This document shows, piece after piece, positions 49,773 to 60,066 of a stretch of 64,000 nt of DNA (its first letter is position 1; each line of letters begins with the position of its first letter). The DNA lies in the NCBI RefSeq assembly GCF_029227915.1, contig NC_079883.1:23684001-23748000 (forward strand), written 5' to 3'. This DNA is from Hydractinia symbiolongicarpus. Lineage: Eukaryota > Cnidaria > Hydrozoa > Anthoathecata > Hydractiniidae. The notes under the pieces are model-generated. The model was not told the origin of the DNA, ran no database searches, and saw only the letters and a program-made list of their open reading frames with translations. Made by a program: the position numbers and the translations under genes.

Positions 49773-52649
49773 ATGGATGTTGTTATCGTAGAGGGTGGCT
49801 ATGACGCAAATTTTGTTGAAGAAGTAACCACTGATTTGAAATGTTGTGTGTGTCAATATCCTTTGAGAAAGCCTGTACAGATTATACAATGCGGACACAA
49901 GTTTTGTGAGCAGTGTTTTGAGCAAATGAAGGATTATTCCTCAACTCAGTTAGTTGTTGTTATTTTTGTTTATTTTCATTTCTGTAATGTTTGTTCTAAC
50001 TTACTAGGCCGTCTTTATTCTCGCATTTGTTTTATACATTTTTTCTAGAAACATAGACCTTTGTTGTCCCTTAGATCGAATGGTGATTGACTCCAATCAG
50101 GTATGTTTATTGAAATCTCCTAACTGCGAATGATAATAAAAACAAAGTTTGAAAAAAATTGGAATGTTTTTTTTGGAAGATATGTTCTTGAGGAGTTAAG
50201 CATCTTTTATATAGTTTACACTTAAAATCATTGCCTTAAGAGAGCCTTGACGATTTTTAAATTTTTATCTCAGTATGTACGGAAATAATGTTTACTAGAG
50301 AGACATTTGAAATCTCTAAAGAAGCCTGAAAAACTATGGGGAAAAAGTTAGCCTTTAACTAGGGTAGTTTAATTTATAGTTTGTTATAAAAGATTTTAAA
50401 CAGTTGACTTTGAACTAGGTGTACCATGGTTGGCATATGTTTCATATCCGTAATTCTTTCTTTTCGTTTTTTTTGTCTTGAAAAGTGCTAAACAATGTAT
50501 TCTGTCAGTAAGACAGTTTCACTACAATCTAGTGTGTTTATCCGGTTTAAGTTAGTATGTATCTATTTATGTGTAGGTGTTTCCAGATAAAGGATTAGAG
50601 AGAATGGTCCTCAACTTAAAAGTGCGATGCTCTAATGTAGCAAAAGGTTGCATTTGGGTGAATGATTTAAGGGACCTGAAGGTACTAGTATACTTATTCA
50701 AACGTTTAGACACAACATCTACGCCCAAGCTGTAAAGTCCTTTTGCCTTTACAGAAGAAAGTGGTATAACTACGTAAGAGAAAATACAAACACGTCTAAG
50801 GTTGTATGTAAACCATGACTGATGACAAACTATGACAGAAAAGGTGCAACAAGTAAGATCAACAAATTTATTAATAACGATTTAGCAAAATATACTTTAA
50901 ACTGAAATATTTTTGCGGGTAGAAAAATGTCGCGTACTTAGGGAATTAGCATTAAATTCGCTAGGTTAAGTTCTCTCTGCTTCATTCGTGAAAATATTTT
51001 TTATCAGGTTCGGAAAATTAGTTGCAGCTAAAGTGTAAAGTTCATTGTAAATTATCTCACTCTGTTTTTTTTATTATGTTCAACTTTTAAAATAATATAC
51101 GCGCGAAAGACTCGACCAATTAATCAAATTAAAAGTTTGTTAATTTAAAGATTAACATTTTATATTCCTGTGTTCATTGACTGATTTTTTTTTCTTTCAG
51201 CCCCATTTAGATGGAGATTGTGACTACACCATAGTAATATGCCAGAATGAAGGTTGTAACAAGAAAATTTATCGCTACATGTTACAACAGCATGTTGTTT
51301 AATGTTCTGATCAGGTATGTAAAAGAAATCAACAGTACCAGGGATTGTAAACTTTTTGAAAAACATAGACATGTCTTTAAATCTGTAATACCAATGCAAA
51401 AAGTATAAATATTTCTTTTAATAATTTATTTTTGTTACATTTCGATTGTACATTTTATGTGAACATAAAGAATCTTTTTTTTTTATGGGTTTAATTACTT
51501 TAGATTACACAACCCTTACCTGCGTCTAGTCTGCGTAAAACGAATTTCAATAAGTGGTCTTTCCTAAATATCAAAATCGTGACGTTCAGTCTAAAATTTC
51601 CTTATCATAATGATGAAGAATATGTAACAAAACCCCATTAGCAAAAAACTCGATCCACCCTTGTTTGTGGTGATTTGCTGATCGTTTTTTTGCATCGGGT
51701 ATCTGTAGAATTATGAATTATCTGTCGATCTTGCTCAAGTTAACATGGTTTTTAGTAATGAGGTTGTTTAGTATCTGTAGCCATTTTTTTTTTAAATTTG
51801 AAGAATTTTGAACCTTTCACAAAAATGTATTCATCATGATTGTAATGGATCCGAGTGAGTGAAATTGAATAGTAAGCAAGTGTTTCCGAATATTTATTAC
51901 AATGTACGAGCAATTTGTACAAGCAGTTTATTGTCGGTGTAAATATTCTTGCTGTTTTGTTAATCTTAAATTTTTAAAACAACAGGTTGTTTCTATCGTA
52001 GAAAGATGGTGATTATAATGGAAAAGATATAAAAAAACTAATTGACGGTCTTAGCTCCAGAGTACAGGAATGTGAAATAAAAATCAAAGAAAGAGATGAC
52101 ATGTTGACGATGACAGAAAAAAGACTATCCAGTTGTGAGAAGGAATTAAAGAATACAACAGACAGGTTAAGGGACTGTGAAGCAAAATCATTGAGAAAAG
52201 ATGCGATTATTGAGCGTTTATCATGTGTGAATTCGATGGGGTTTTTTCAATGGACAATAACTAATTATAACACAGTAAAATTGTGTGCAGATTTGGAAAG
52301 TCCTTATTTCTATTCATCATACAATGGCTACAAATGTCAATTAGGTGCTGAATGGCGTGGACCTGAAAAAGCTCGAATGGGCGTGTATTTTCACCTTTGC
52401 AAAGGCGAGAATGATGACGAATTAGTATGGCCATTTCCAATGAAGGTACGATTGCAGTCTACTGACTGCAAAGGTGTAATAAAAAGTGTGACTGTTTCGT
52501 CTTTGACACATAATGAACCTAAGTGTTGGGGAAGACCTGAAAATGGGAGAAATGTAGGAGTGGGATTACCAAATTTTCTAAATATGCCACAATTGGAAAA
52601 ACATGTTAGAAGTAACAAAATGGCGATTTACTGTTTTTTCGATCATTAA
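49773..52649 (+). pseudogene. TRAF6-like copy 3, with an in-frame stop in exon 4
   Basis: Exons 49773-49948, 50049-50100, 50577-50681, 51201-51314 and 52002-52649 keep all splice sites and phases. The RING is complete (CCVCQYPLRKP, CGHKFCEQCF, CCPLDR). In exon 4 the codon after HVV, CAG in copy 1, is TAA (51300-51302), cutting the product before the coiled coil and MATH domain. Exon 4 is 114 nt and phase 0-0, so skipping it would restore the frame. Exon 5 is open to its normal stop but lacks exactly 84 nt (28 residues, four heptads) of coiled coil relative to copy 1. The MATH domain is diverged but intact, suggesting constraint until recently. AATAAA at 52762. Could also be a truncated decoy rather than a pseudogene. 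Confidence 0.85.
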
Positions 52650-54021
52650 TGTCTCTCAAATGCTTGTCATTTATTCTGTGACTGTTATGGACATGTTTAA
52701 ATATAACAGACTATTTTCAAGGCATTGTGAACATTTTACTGGGTGTTAAATATGAGATAATAATAAAAGTGAGAATTAACATTGGTTCTTACCGTTTTCA
52801 CGAAATGATAAAACTTTTACCTTTTTGTTACCACTGTGACTAAAATAAATCCACTTAAAGCCTTTGTGTTCCGACATGTTCACACAGTTTTAATAGCAAA
52901 CAAGAATCCGAACCGGCTTGAAAATCACGATTGTTTTGTGGACAACTTTGCGGTTCATAAGGGATCGTCTCCGAGATTGTTTTCAAAAAAAATCGTTTCA
53001 AATCGTTTCATTTTTTAATTAGCATAGCATGTGATACGAATTTGAAACGATTTTAAAGTAATGTTTAATTTTTTGAAATCGTTTCAGATCGTATGGAAAT
53101 CGTTTCACTATTTTGTAAATCGTTTCATTAAAAAATAAAATTGTTTCATAATCGTTTCATAATCGTTTCAAGATTGTTTTATTATATTCTTGAAATCGTT
53201 TCACATAACCATAATTCGTTGTTAAAATCGTATCATTATGATCGTTTCAGTATATTTATTTTAGATCGTTTCAAAATCGTTTCAAGGTGTTTGTTTTACA
53301 TTCTTTTAACATAAAAGAAATTATTAATCTAATAAAGGTCTCTCCATAAAACCTACGCGCTGTCACATAGGTAAATTTCTACATCGTAAAAAATCGCGTA
53401 TATAAAAACATTATTTATAAAGATTTTCTTTCGGAAATTGTTTCAGCATATTTATTTGAGATCGTTTCAGGATGTTTGATTTAATTTTTTTTTTACATAA
53501 GAAGAATAAAAGCAATAATTATTAATAGAACTCATTACGTTAGGGCATCATTAGGTTGTATATCACAGAAGTCGCCGGTGACATGCTTCGAAAATGCTTG
53601 TCACCGGCACAGTTTAACATGAAGCAAAACTGTACAGGAGACTCAATTGTTAGAGTCTTCGCAGAACATCTCTTCTCACAAAACCGAGGGCAGGGCTGAC
53701 TTATTGCCTGCTGTGTCGTGTGGGAGAAAGAACTTCTGGACTTCTTTTTAATACGATATACAATTTTTTCGATTATTATTACGAATCGAATGGTACCACA
53801 GTATTTCAGTAGCCTGAGTGATTTTAGTTAGTGATAATGGCTTAACTTACTAAAAATAGATTTTTTTTCTCTGTAAACACCAGCTGTTCATTGACGTCAT
53901 ACCGATTGTGAGTAAAATTGTACCTGTTTCAAAACATGAAATTGTTGAATATGATTTAAGAATGCTGAACGTCGAGAGCGTGTTTACGTTTTTCGGGGAC
54001 ACTTGCTTATAACAAACTTTT

Positions 54022-54422
54022 TTAACTATCGCTAATATAACGACGTGGGAGAAAAGAAAGAGAATAAATTTTTGCTGAAATATCATAACAAACACTATTT
54101 ACACACTTTTTATAAAAACATATACATATAATGGCGTTACGCGTCAACAGCAGACGTTTTTTTACAGGCTGTCGTACATAAGATCTGGGCAACAAACAGT
54201 CATAATCTCTCGAATATCCACTCCATGTCACCTTTATTTCTTCCCCTAAATCAAGTATTGATGCAAACAACCAGTGTTTGGTTTCTGGGTCGAGTGCTTG
54301 CACCTTCATTTTCTTTTTGAATTCGATAATCTATATAAAAAAATACGAAAGGTATAAGTTGGTTATCACTAACTTTAGAAAAGATAAGAATAATCAAGAA
54401 TATAACTTACTTGATAAGTCAT
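54022..54422 (-). CDS. Small Tudor/chromo-barrel-like protein of the transposon
   Basis: Exon 1 is only 54422-54411 (ATG ACT TAT CAA, donor CAA|GTAAGT); exon 2 runs from 54330 after TATATAG to the stop at 54022. The product is about 107 residues. Residues 12-60 read MKVQALDPETKHWLFASILD, then EEIKVTWSGYSRDYDCLLP and RSYVRQPVKKR. The pattern hydrophobic-x-A-x-D ... W-x-x-A-x-I ... V-x-W-x-G-Y/W-x-x-x-Y/F-D-x-x-L/V-P is that of Tudor-knot/MBT-like chromatin-reader barrels. The C-terminal tail after KKR is cysteine- and aromatic-rich and may be read-through. Lying inside the TIRs and co-oriented with the transposase, it is probably an accessory protein of the element. Fold call is an inference from a short motif. 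Confidence 0.55.
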
Positions 54423-55214
54423 CGTTATGAAAATAACGTTTTAGTTGTAATAGTTCAAATGTCTGTTTTAAATGTACACTCAAGTGGAATTAAAAAAGAA
54501 TGACGTGATTTTGCGAACTAGCGTAAACATTTTGTCGGTCACGGTATTATCAAACAAAACAACGAGAAGCTTTCCCGTCAGATGTGAGCGAAGTTAACGA
54601 GTTACTTTCTCGTGAGACCCGTCGGTTTTAACAATGCTCATTAATTAATTAACAAAAGGTTTTTTTTCTTCTTAAAATTATAAACAAATTTATTCATTCT
54701 TTTATGATATTCTTTTTCCTCTTTTTTCTGCCTTCGCAAGATTTTCTGATTTTACACTTTTTTATAAGAAAAGTGTTTTTTCGTTTCAGCCTTCAGTTTT
54801 TTTAACTTTTTGATTATTTAACCCATTCTCAGCCTCGATGTTCTTATAAAATATATTATTATATAAAAATGAAGTGTGTAATCCAGTAAATTTCCTAAAA
54901 ACCGATTCTTATATAAAAGATGTACATCTTCTTAATGTAATATGCAATTTAAAACCACACATTTGTTCAGCCTCGTTTACAAAATTATCTTTTTCATAGA
55001 ACGCTTAGGAAAAAGGGATAGGGGTAATCAAAAACATGAACTATACATTTTCTGTAATATTTTTTCAATTATGTAAAATTTACTCAAAGTCAAATTAAAA
55101 ATGTCTATAAACTTTATAAAAATATATATTTGAAAATTTACTGTATAAACTAAAAACCCTAATGTTTCATAAGACGCATATGACGCGTCTTATCAGCTGC
55201 AGAAAAAAAAGCAT

Positions 55215-57047
55215 ATGAACAATCATGATGATTGCACAATCCATGTTGTGTATGATAAATATCTCCTTGGTTTTGCACCGATAATTTTGTGCCAGCAACA
55301 TATCTACAAATGTTTTGTAGTGTCCATTATGAATATCACTCACTTCAGGGCAGGAGCATGTTCCTCCAAATTTTTCTGTTATGCTCATGAATTTGTTGAA
55401 TCTTGGTGGAAGAGATTGGCAATGCTGGCAGTCTTTTGATGAGCACCTGAAAAACTCTATAGCTGGTATCCTTTTCGATTAGCGTGTTTCGCGAAAAATT
55501 GATACACTAATTGTAGTTCTGACAACTCTGGTTGCTCACGAATTTTTTTGGCGGAAGCATCTGCGAAGGTCTTGAGGAGACTGTGCGTTGTTTTGATATG
55601 TGGTAATAAGTCATTATCGCTGAGAACGGTTTTTGTTACAATTTCAAACCCAGCATAAGTTTTTTGATGCCAGAATTTAGCACACTCTATTGTCACATTG
55701 TCTCAAACTTTAGCCCATCACTCACCGCAGGCACAACTCCTTCAATGTTATCCGATAAAGTTACGCCAATGATTTGTTTAGTCAAATACGACCAACTCCT
55801 TTCGATCGGATTAAACCGTGAATGCCCATGTGCATAGCATTGCACAATCAGCGAATCCAACTTGGAATTCTGCCACAGAAAACCCAACGACATAAAATTT
55901 ATTATTCCTTTCACTGACCAATCAGGTCCGCCATCGGCAATTAATACGACATTAAAAACATTTTTAAAACGTTTCTCAAGTTTGATAAGTTCCATCAAAT
56001 GATTTACGTGCATTACGTTTGTACTTTCTACTAACCGCGACGGAAAAAGTTTTACAGTTAAATTTCCATTTCTTGGCCATTTAATTTTTTTTCTTTTAAG
56101 TTTGTCTTCACATATTTCCGCTTTACTGTTGATAAAATTTGTCACTGTGTCTCCTTCAGACAATGACCGTTTTCTTGTTTTTCGAAACAAAGGTTTAGGA
56201 ATGGAAAATGATAGACTCCTCTTTAACTTTGTCCGGAGTACTTGATAACCAGCAGGTACCAGTTTGCAATTCGCATGTGGGAAATCATGATCATCAAAAT
56301 TTGGCGCGTCCTTTTTTAAATAAAAAGTTCGATGTCTGCTACGACGGCTGGTTGCCGGGATCCCAACCTCCACCTTGTTTTTGTTGTCTACTGACAAACA
56401 AAGTGTGTCAACATCGCAAAGAGTCGCCATCTGGTTCACTATGCTCACTTGCGCGCTTGTATAATGGAAATCTGGATGAAGCCTTTTTTCCATTGTGTTC
56501 CGTTTTGGCGGAACACGAGCATCTACCAAGTTTTTAAATCTCCTGCTCGAAGTTGTTTTTCGACGTGGCGGTACCATCAGTCTATGGATGGTATTTCTAC
56601 TTACGGTGATACCCAGTGTACTTTTTAATGACGAACAATGTCCTGTAAAGTTACGCCATTTGTATACATTGTATCGCTTCGACTTTGAAGATGTGCTCCA
56701 GCTGAGCTTTGTTCGACATAAATTCTTATGCATGGAACAAGATCGTGGTGTTTTATATGCGTGGAACGATTTTTATCTTTGCTTGTCATTTCTAAAAACA
56801 AAAGAAAAAGCTGCATAAAAAATTAAAAAAAGGCACACCATTTCTCTTCGCGTTATCAAGATTTCTAAAAGAAAGTCTAAATAAAAAAACAAGAACAAAA
56901 CAACGGTGCCGCGTACTGAATTTAAAATAAATCCAAACCTCGATAAAGTTGTTCAACTTTCTCTTCGTCACTATGTTCCGTTTCCGAATCACTGTCGAAC
57001 ATCCAGTCACTATCGTCAGTTTCATAAGTTTCTAAAATATTTTCCAT
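55215..57047 (-). pseudogene. DDE-type transposase, frameshifted
   Basis: Exon 1 (57047-56939) encodes a very acidic N-terminus (ETDDSDWMFDSDSETEHSDEE). After GAG|GTTTGG, exon 2 starts at 56791 following TTTTTAG, in phase. The frame breaks near 56640 (TAA) and continues in the long ORF 56733-55693. That ORF has a helix-turn-helix-like stretch (LGITVSRNTIHRLMVPPRR) and candidate DDE residues at D116 (LCLSVDNKNKVEVG), D267 (VVLIADGGPDWSVKG) and E311 (HSRFNPIERSWSYL), numbered from 56733. Further breaks near 55695 and 55480 precede a C-terminal Cys cluster (CSSKDCQHC ... CSCPE). Related uncharacterised transposase-like proteins with D-x-K-x-V-x-x-G and D-G-G-P-D-x-x occur in cnidarians and other invertebrates. 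At least three frameshifts make this copy inactive unless undetected introns explain them. Confidence 0.75.
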
Positions 57048-57503
57048 TTTAAAGGAAATTGTTAGTTTTAAGAAAAACTGTTTATTTTTAGTTTTGAAAA
57101 ACTGTTTTACGATATTTACGATAAAAGATGTTGTTGATGATGTCGATGTTGTGTTGAATAAAAGAAAGAGAAACAATAATTTAATTGGTTTTTAATTAGT
57201 TCGACATCGTTTCAAAATTCGTTTCAATAACTTCGAAGACTTTTACATCGTATCACAAATAATATTTTGACAATCGTATCAAATCGTTTCAGAATTTTTT
57301 CTAATCATTTCAAAATCGTTTCACAATCGTTTCACAATCGTTTCATTTTTAACAAAATCGTTTCGCAAATAAAACATGAAACATTTAATTCTTTCATGAT
57401 ACGATTATGAAACGATGTAAAAAAATTATTGAAACGATTTCCATCGTATGGAAATCGTTTCAATTCGTATCAAAACTGAAACGATCTTGGAGACGATCCC
57501 TAA

Positions 57504-59455
57504 TAGTGAAGATATTTTCCATTGTTTATTTGTACTTTGATAACTTAGCGTTTCATGTTTATAAAAGGGTCACACCAGTCCTTGTATAATACGAGATTAT
57601 GTTTTTCTTGTAATTCCGACTAGTTTTTTATGGATTGTCTTAAGTAGCAAAATTCTCATAGATCATTTCTCTAATTGGAAGTTTTTGCGGGAAATAATCT
57701 TTTGCAAATCTTACAAAAACTGCAAAAGTTACTTTCGCAAAAACCCTACCAAGATCATTTTATCATATTTAGCAACTTTTACCCAATCGTCTTGTCATTC
57801 ATAAACCGGATATACACTGTAATCAAAGTGTGCATGAACGTGTTTCCTTATTTTTGAAGAATTGAGATTTGTTACTGCATTTTTGTTGTTGTTGTTGTTG
57901 TTGTTGTTTGTTGTTGACATCCTCAGAATCATCGTTTAAACTTCACTCAGGCAAGATAGTTTTTATTTTTAGAAATAAATTGTCTTTTTATAAACAGTAA
58001 GTAAAATTTTATTAACGAGAATAATATATTAAAGTGGCCAACAGTCGCAGAATATTATATAATTGTAGTTTTCTTTTTGCCAAACTGTAACTTTTTAATA
58101 GACTGATTTACGATGTGTATATGTGTTAGGTCGAAATCTTCATCTCCCTTTTATTTTTTGTTATTTTTTTGTTTAGTTAATTTTACACAACATTATGCTT
58201 TCTTGTTATATTTTACTAAAAGAAAATGAGTTTTTAGTTTAATATTTTTTCACTTATTTTTCCATTTCTTACGTATGATTGGTTTGGTCTGCTACACATG
58301 AAAAGTTTACAATTGCAAAAACATAAAAGTACATGCAGAAGCTAATATATAAGCTCTTGCAAACTTTTTAACATATAAGCAAAGGCATGAATTGCGGATC
58401 TGTTCCGAAAAAATAAAAATCATTGAGGAAGATGTGGCGATTTTGTATAAAAAGAACCGGCGAACCCGTGGAGTTTTCAAGGGCCATCGACTAGTCTTAT
58501 GTATTAATGTTAGCATATATCATAAAATACATATCTGCTATCGCAGAAGTCACCCAAATGCATACGTGGTGTGGTTTCGTCCCCGGCCCTGAGTTTGCTA
58601 AAGATAAATCAGGGGTAAAAGCGATGAAGGAGGGGAAATGTTTTTTGAAAGTAAAATTCCATCTACTTTTAGGCATTTCTTTTTACATACGAACCTATGG
58701 ATTTCTTACTTTTTATTACAATTATATCTTTTATCTAGATTTAAAATTTTGTTGAGTTCTTTGTTATTATTATCAGAACGTCAATTACTTCAATCCTGAT
58801 TGTTTGCATACCAATATTTGACTAAGTTTAACATGCCTGTCCATACATTATTTAATAGTTTTTGTAGCTGTGGGAAATACTAAGTAAAGTCGAAATGTAA
58901 AGCTGTCAAAAGTTTAATGCAACACATTGTGAATCGTGTTAAATAAGGACAAGAATTGAGACAAAAAAAAGGAGCTACATCTCGCTAAGTTGTCAGTTAA
59001 TTTTTCTTTAAATGCTTATTGAGAGCGGTATTTTTTGCATACTATTGCAGGTTAGTGGATCCTTATTCTTTTTAACTGTTTTCTTGTAATGTGGTACAAT
59101 GCTTTATTTGACAACATTAAAATAATATTGTCACCACGTAACACGGTTATTGTTGTTGGATTCCCTTTTTTTTAATACTATAGATTTTTTGTTTCTGTTA
59201 ATTAAGTAATATTCTTCTTATTTCGAATTTATGTTTTAGAATTGTGATTCTTTTTTTTTAAATTTGACACTCATTATCTGTGTCTGAGAGCAATTTAATT
59301 TTTCTAACATTTGCTTCTAGGTGTATCAAAGTTATTGTTAAAACAATATTGTGCTTTCATATAAGATGCAAGAATACATCTGTCATTTCTAGTATCTCTC
59401 TTTAAAGTTTTTCTGTTATCTTTATTTCTAGTTAGTAGAATAAATAAAGAAAAGT
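57504..59455. other. Spacer before TRAF copy 4
   Basis: AT-rich, with a (TTG)n microsatellite at about 57882-57916. I see no gene. The similarity of copy 4 to copy 1 begins only at about the start codon, so the upstream sequence here is not shared and copy 4 lies under a different promoter region. Confidence 0.55.
57882..57916. repeat. (TTG)n microsatellite
   Basis: About eleven TTG units with one interruption. Confidence 0.85.
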
Positions 59456-59691
59456 ATGGCTATGGCAGAGGGTGGTTATGATGCAAATTTTGTTGAAGAA
59501 GTAGCCACTGATATAAAATGTATTGTGTGCCATTTTCCTTTGAGGAAACCTGTACAGGTTATACAATGCGGGCACAGATTTTGCGAGCAGTGTTTTGAGC
59601 AAATGGAGGATTATTCCTTTACTCGGTTTGTAGTTTTTTCGTTCTTGTTTCTCTCTGTTTTATTTTTTAACTCCTATTTTTCCTATTTCTC

Positions 59692-59903
59692 ACAATTGTT
59701 TTATAAATATATTAATTCGGGCATATAACTTCACAATAAAAATAAATACGAGAAGTTTGATTGATGATTCGTCTTGTTAATACAAGAAATTATCAACGTA
59801 AATTGTTACAATTATCTCACAAGTTTTTTTAATATAATTTTCATCAACTACACAATACACAGAGGACGTATGAAACAATACTTTACAAAACAATTGTTTT
59901 ATA
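59692..59903. repeat. Insertion in intron 1 of TRAF copy 4 with flanking 14-bp repeat
   Basis: ACAATTGTTTTATA occurs at 59692-59705 and again at 59890-59903, while copy 1 has it once. The roughly 184 bp between are absent from copy 1. The repeat is either a target-site duplication or a duplication breakpoint. The inserted DNA has no recognised family. Confidence 0.7.
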
Positions 59904-60005
59904 CATATTTTGTTTTACTATGGAAATACAGATCTTTGCCGTCCCTTAGATCGAATGGTTATAAACTCGAACAAAGTAAGTATTTTTGGGGATGTTCTTG
60001 TCTGT

Positions 60006-60066
60006 TGTTGTTGTTGTTGTTGTTGTTGGCGGTGGCGGTGGCAGTGATGGTTTGTTGTTGTTACTG
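60006..60066. repeat. (TTG)n/(GGT)n tract in intron 2 of TRAF copy 4
   Basis: An expanded TTG run followed by GGCGGTGGCGGTGG. The matching place in copy 1 (about 41550-41575) is much shorter, so the tract expanded after duplication. Confidence 0.8.

Larger units (their letters stand above)
52961..57500 (-). mobile_element. 4.5-kb DNA transposon with DDE-type transposase and Tudor-like gene
   Basis: Terminal inverted repeats begin GGGATCGTCTCC at both ends and stay similar for about 25 bp (then G/A-AGAT-T/C-GTTT). The direct repeat TAA flanks the element (52958-52960 and 57501-57503). Both ends carry arrays of ATCGTTTCA: at least 12 forward copies and one inverted in the left 500 bp, and several in both orientations in the right 300 bp. 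The minus strand encodes a frameshifted DDE-like transposase (57047 to about 55215) and a small two-exon Tudor-like protein (54422 to 54022). The 3-bp TAA duplication recalls PIF/Harbinger, but the transposase does not look like that family, and I cannot assign a superfamily. Confidence 0.88.

Noticed and set aside
55693-56818. Plus-strand open frames over the transposase
   Set aside because: They are shadows of the minus-strand transposase, which has coherent catalytic blocks and co-oriented splice sites.
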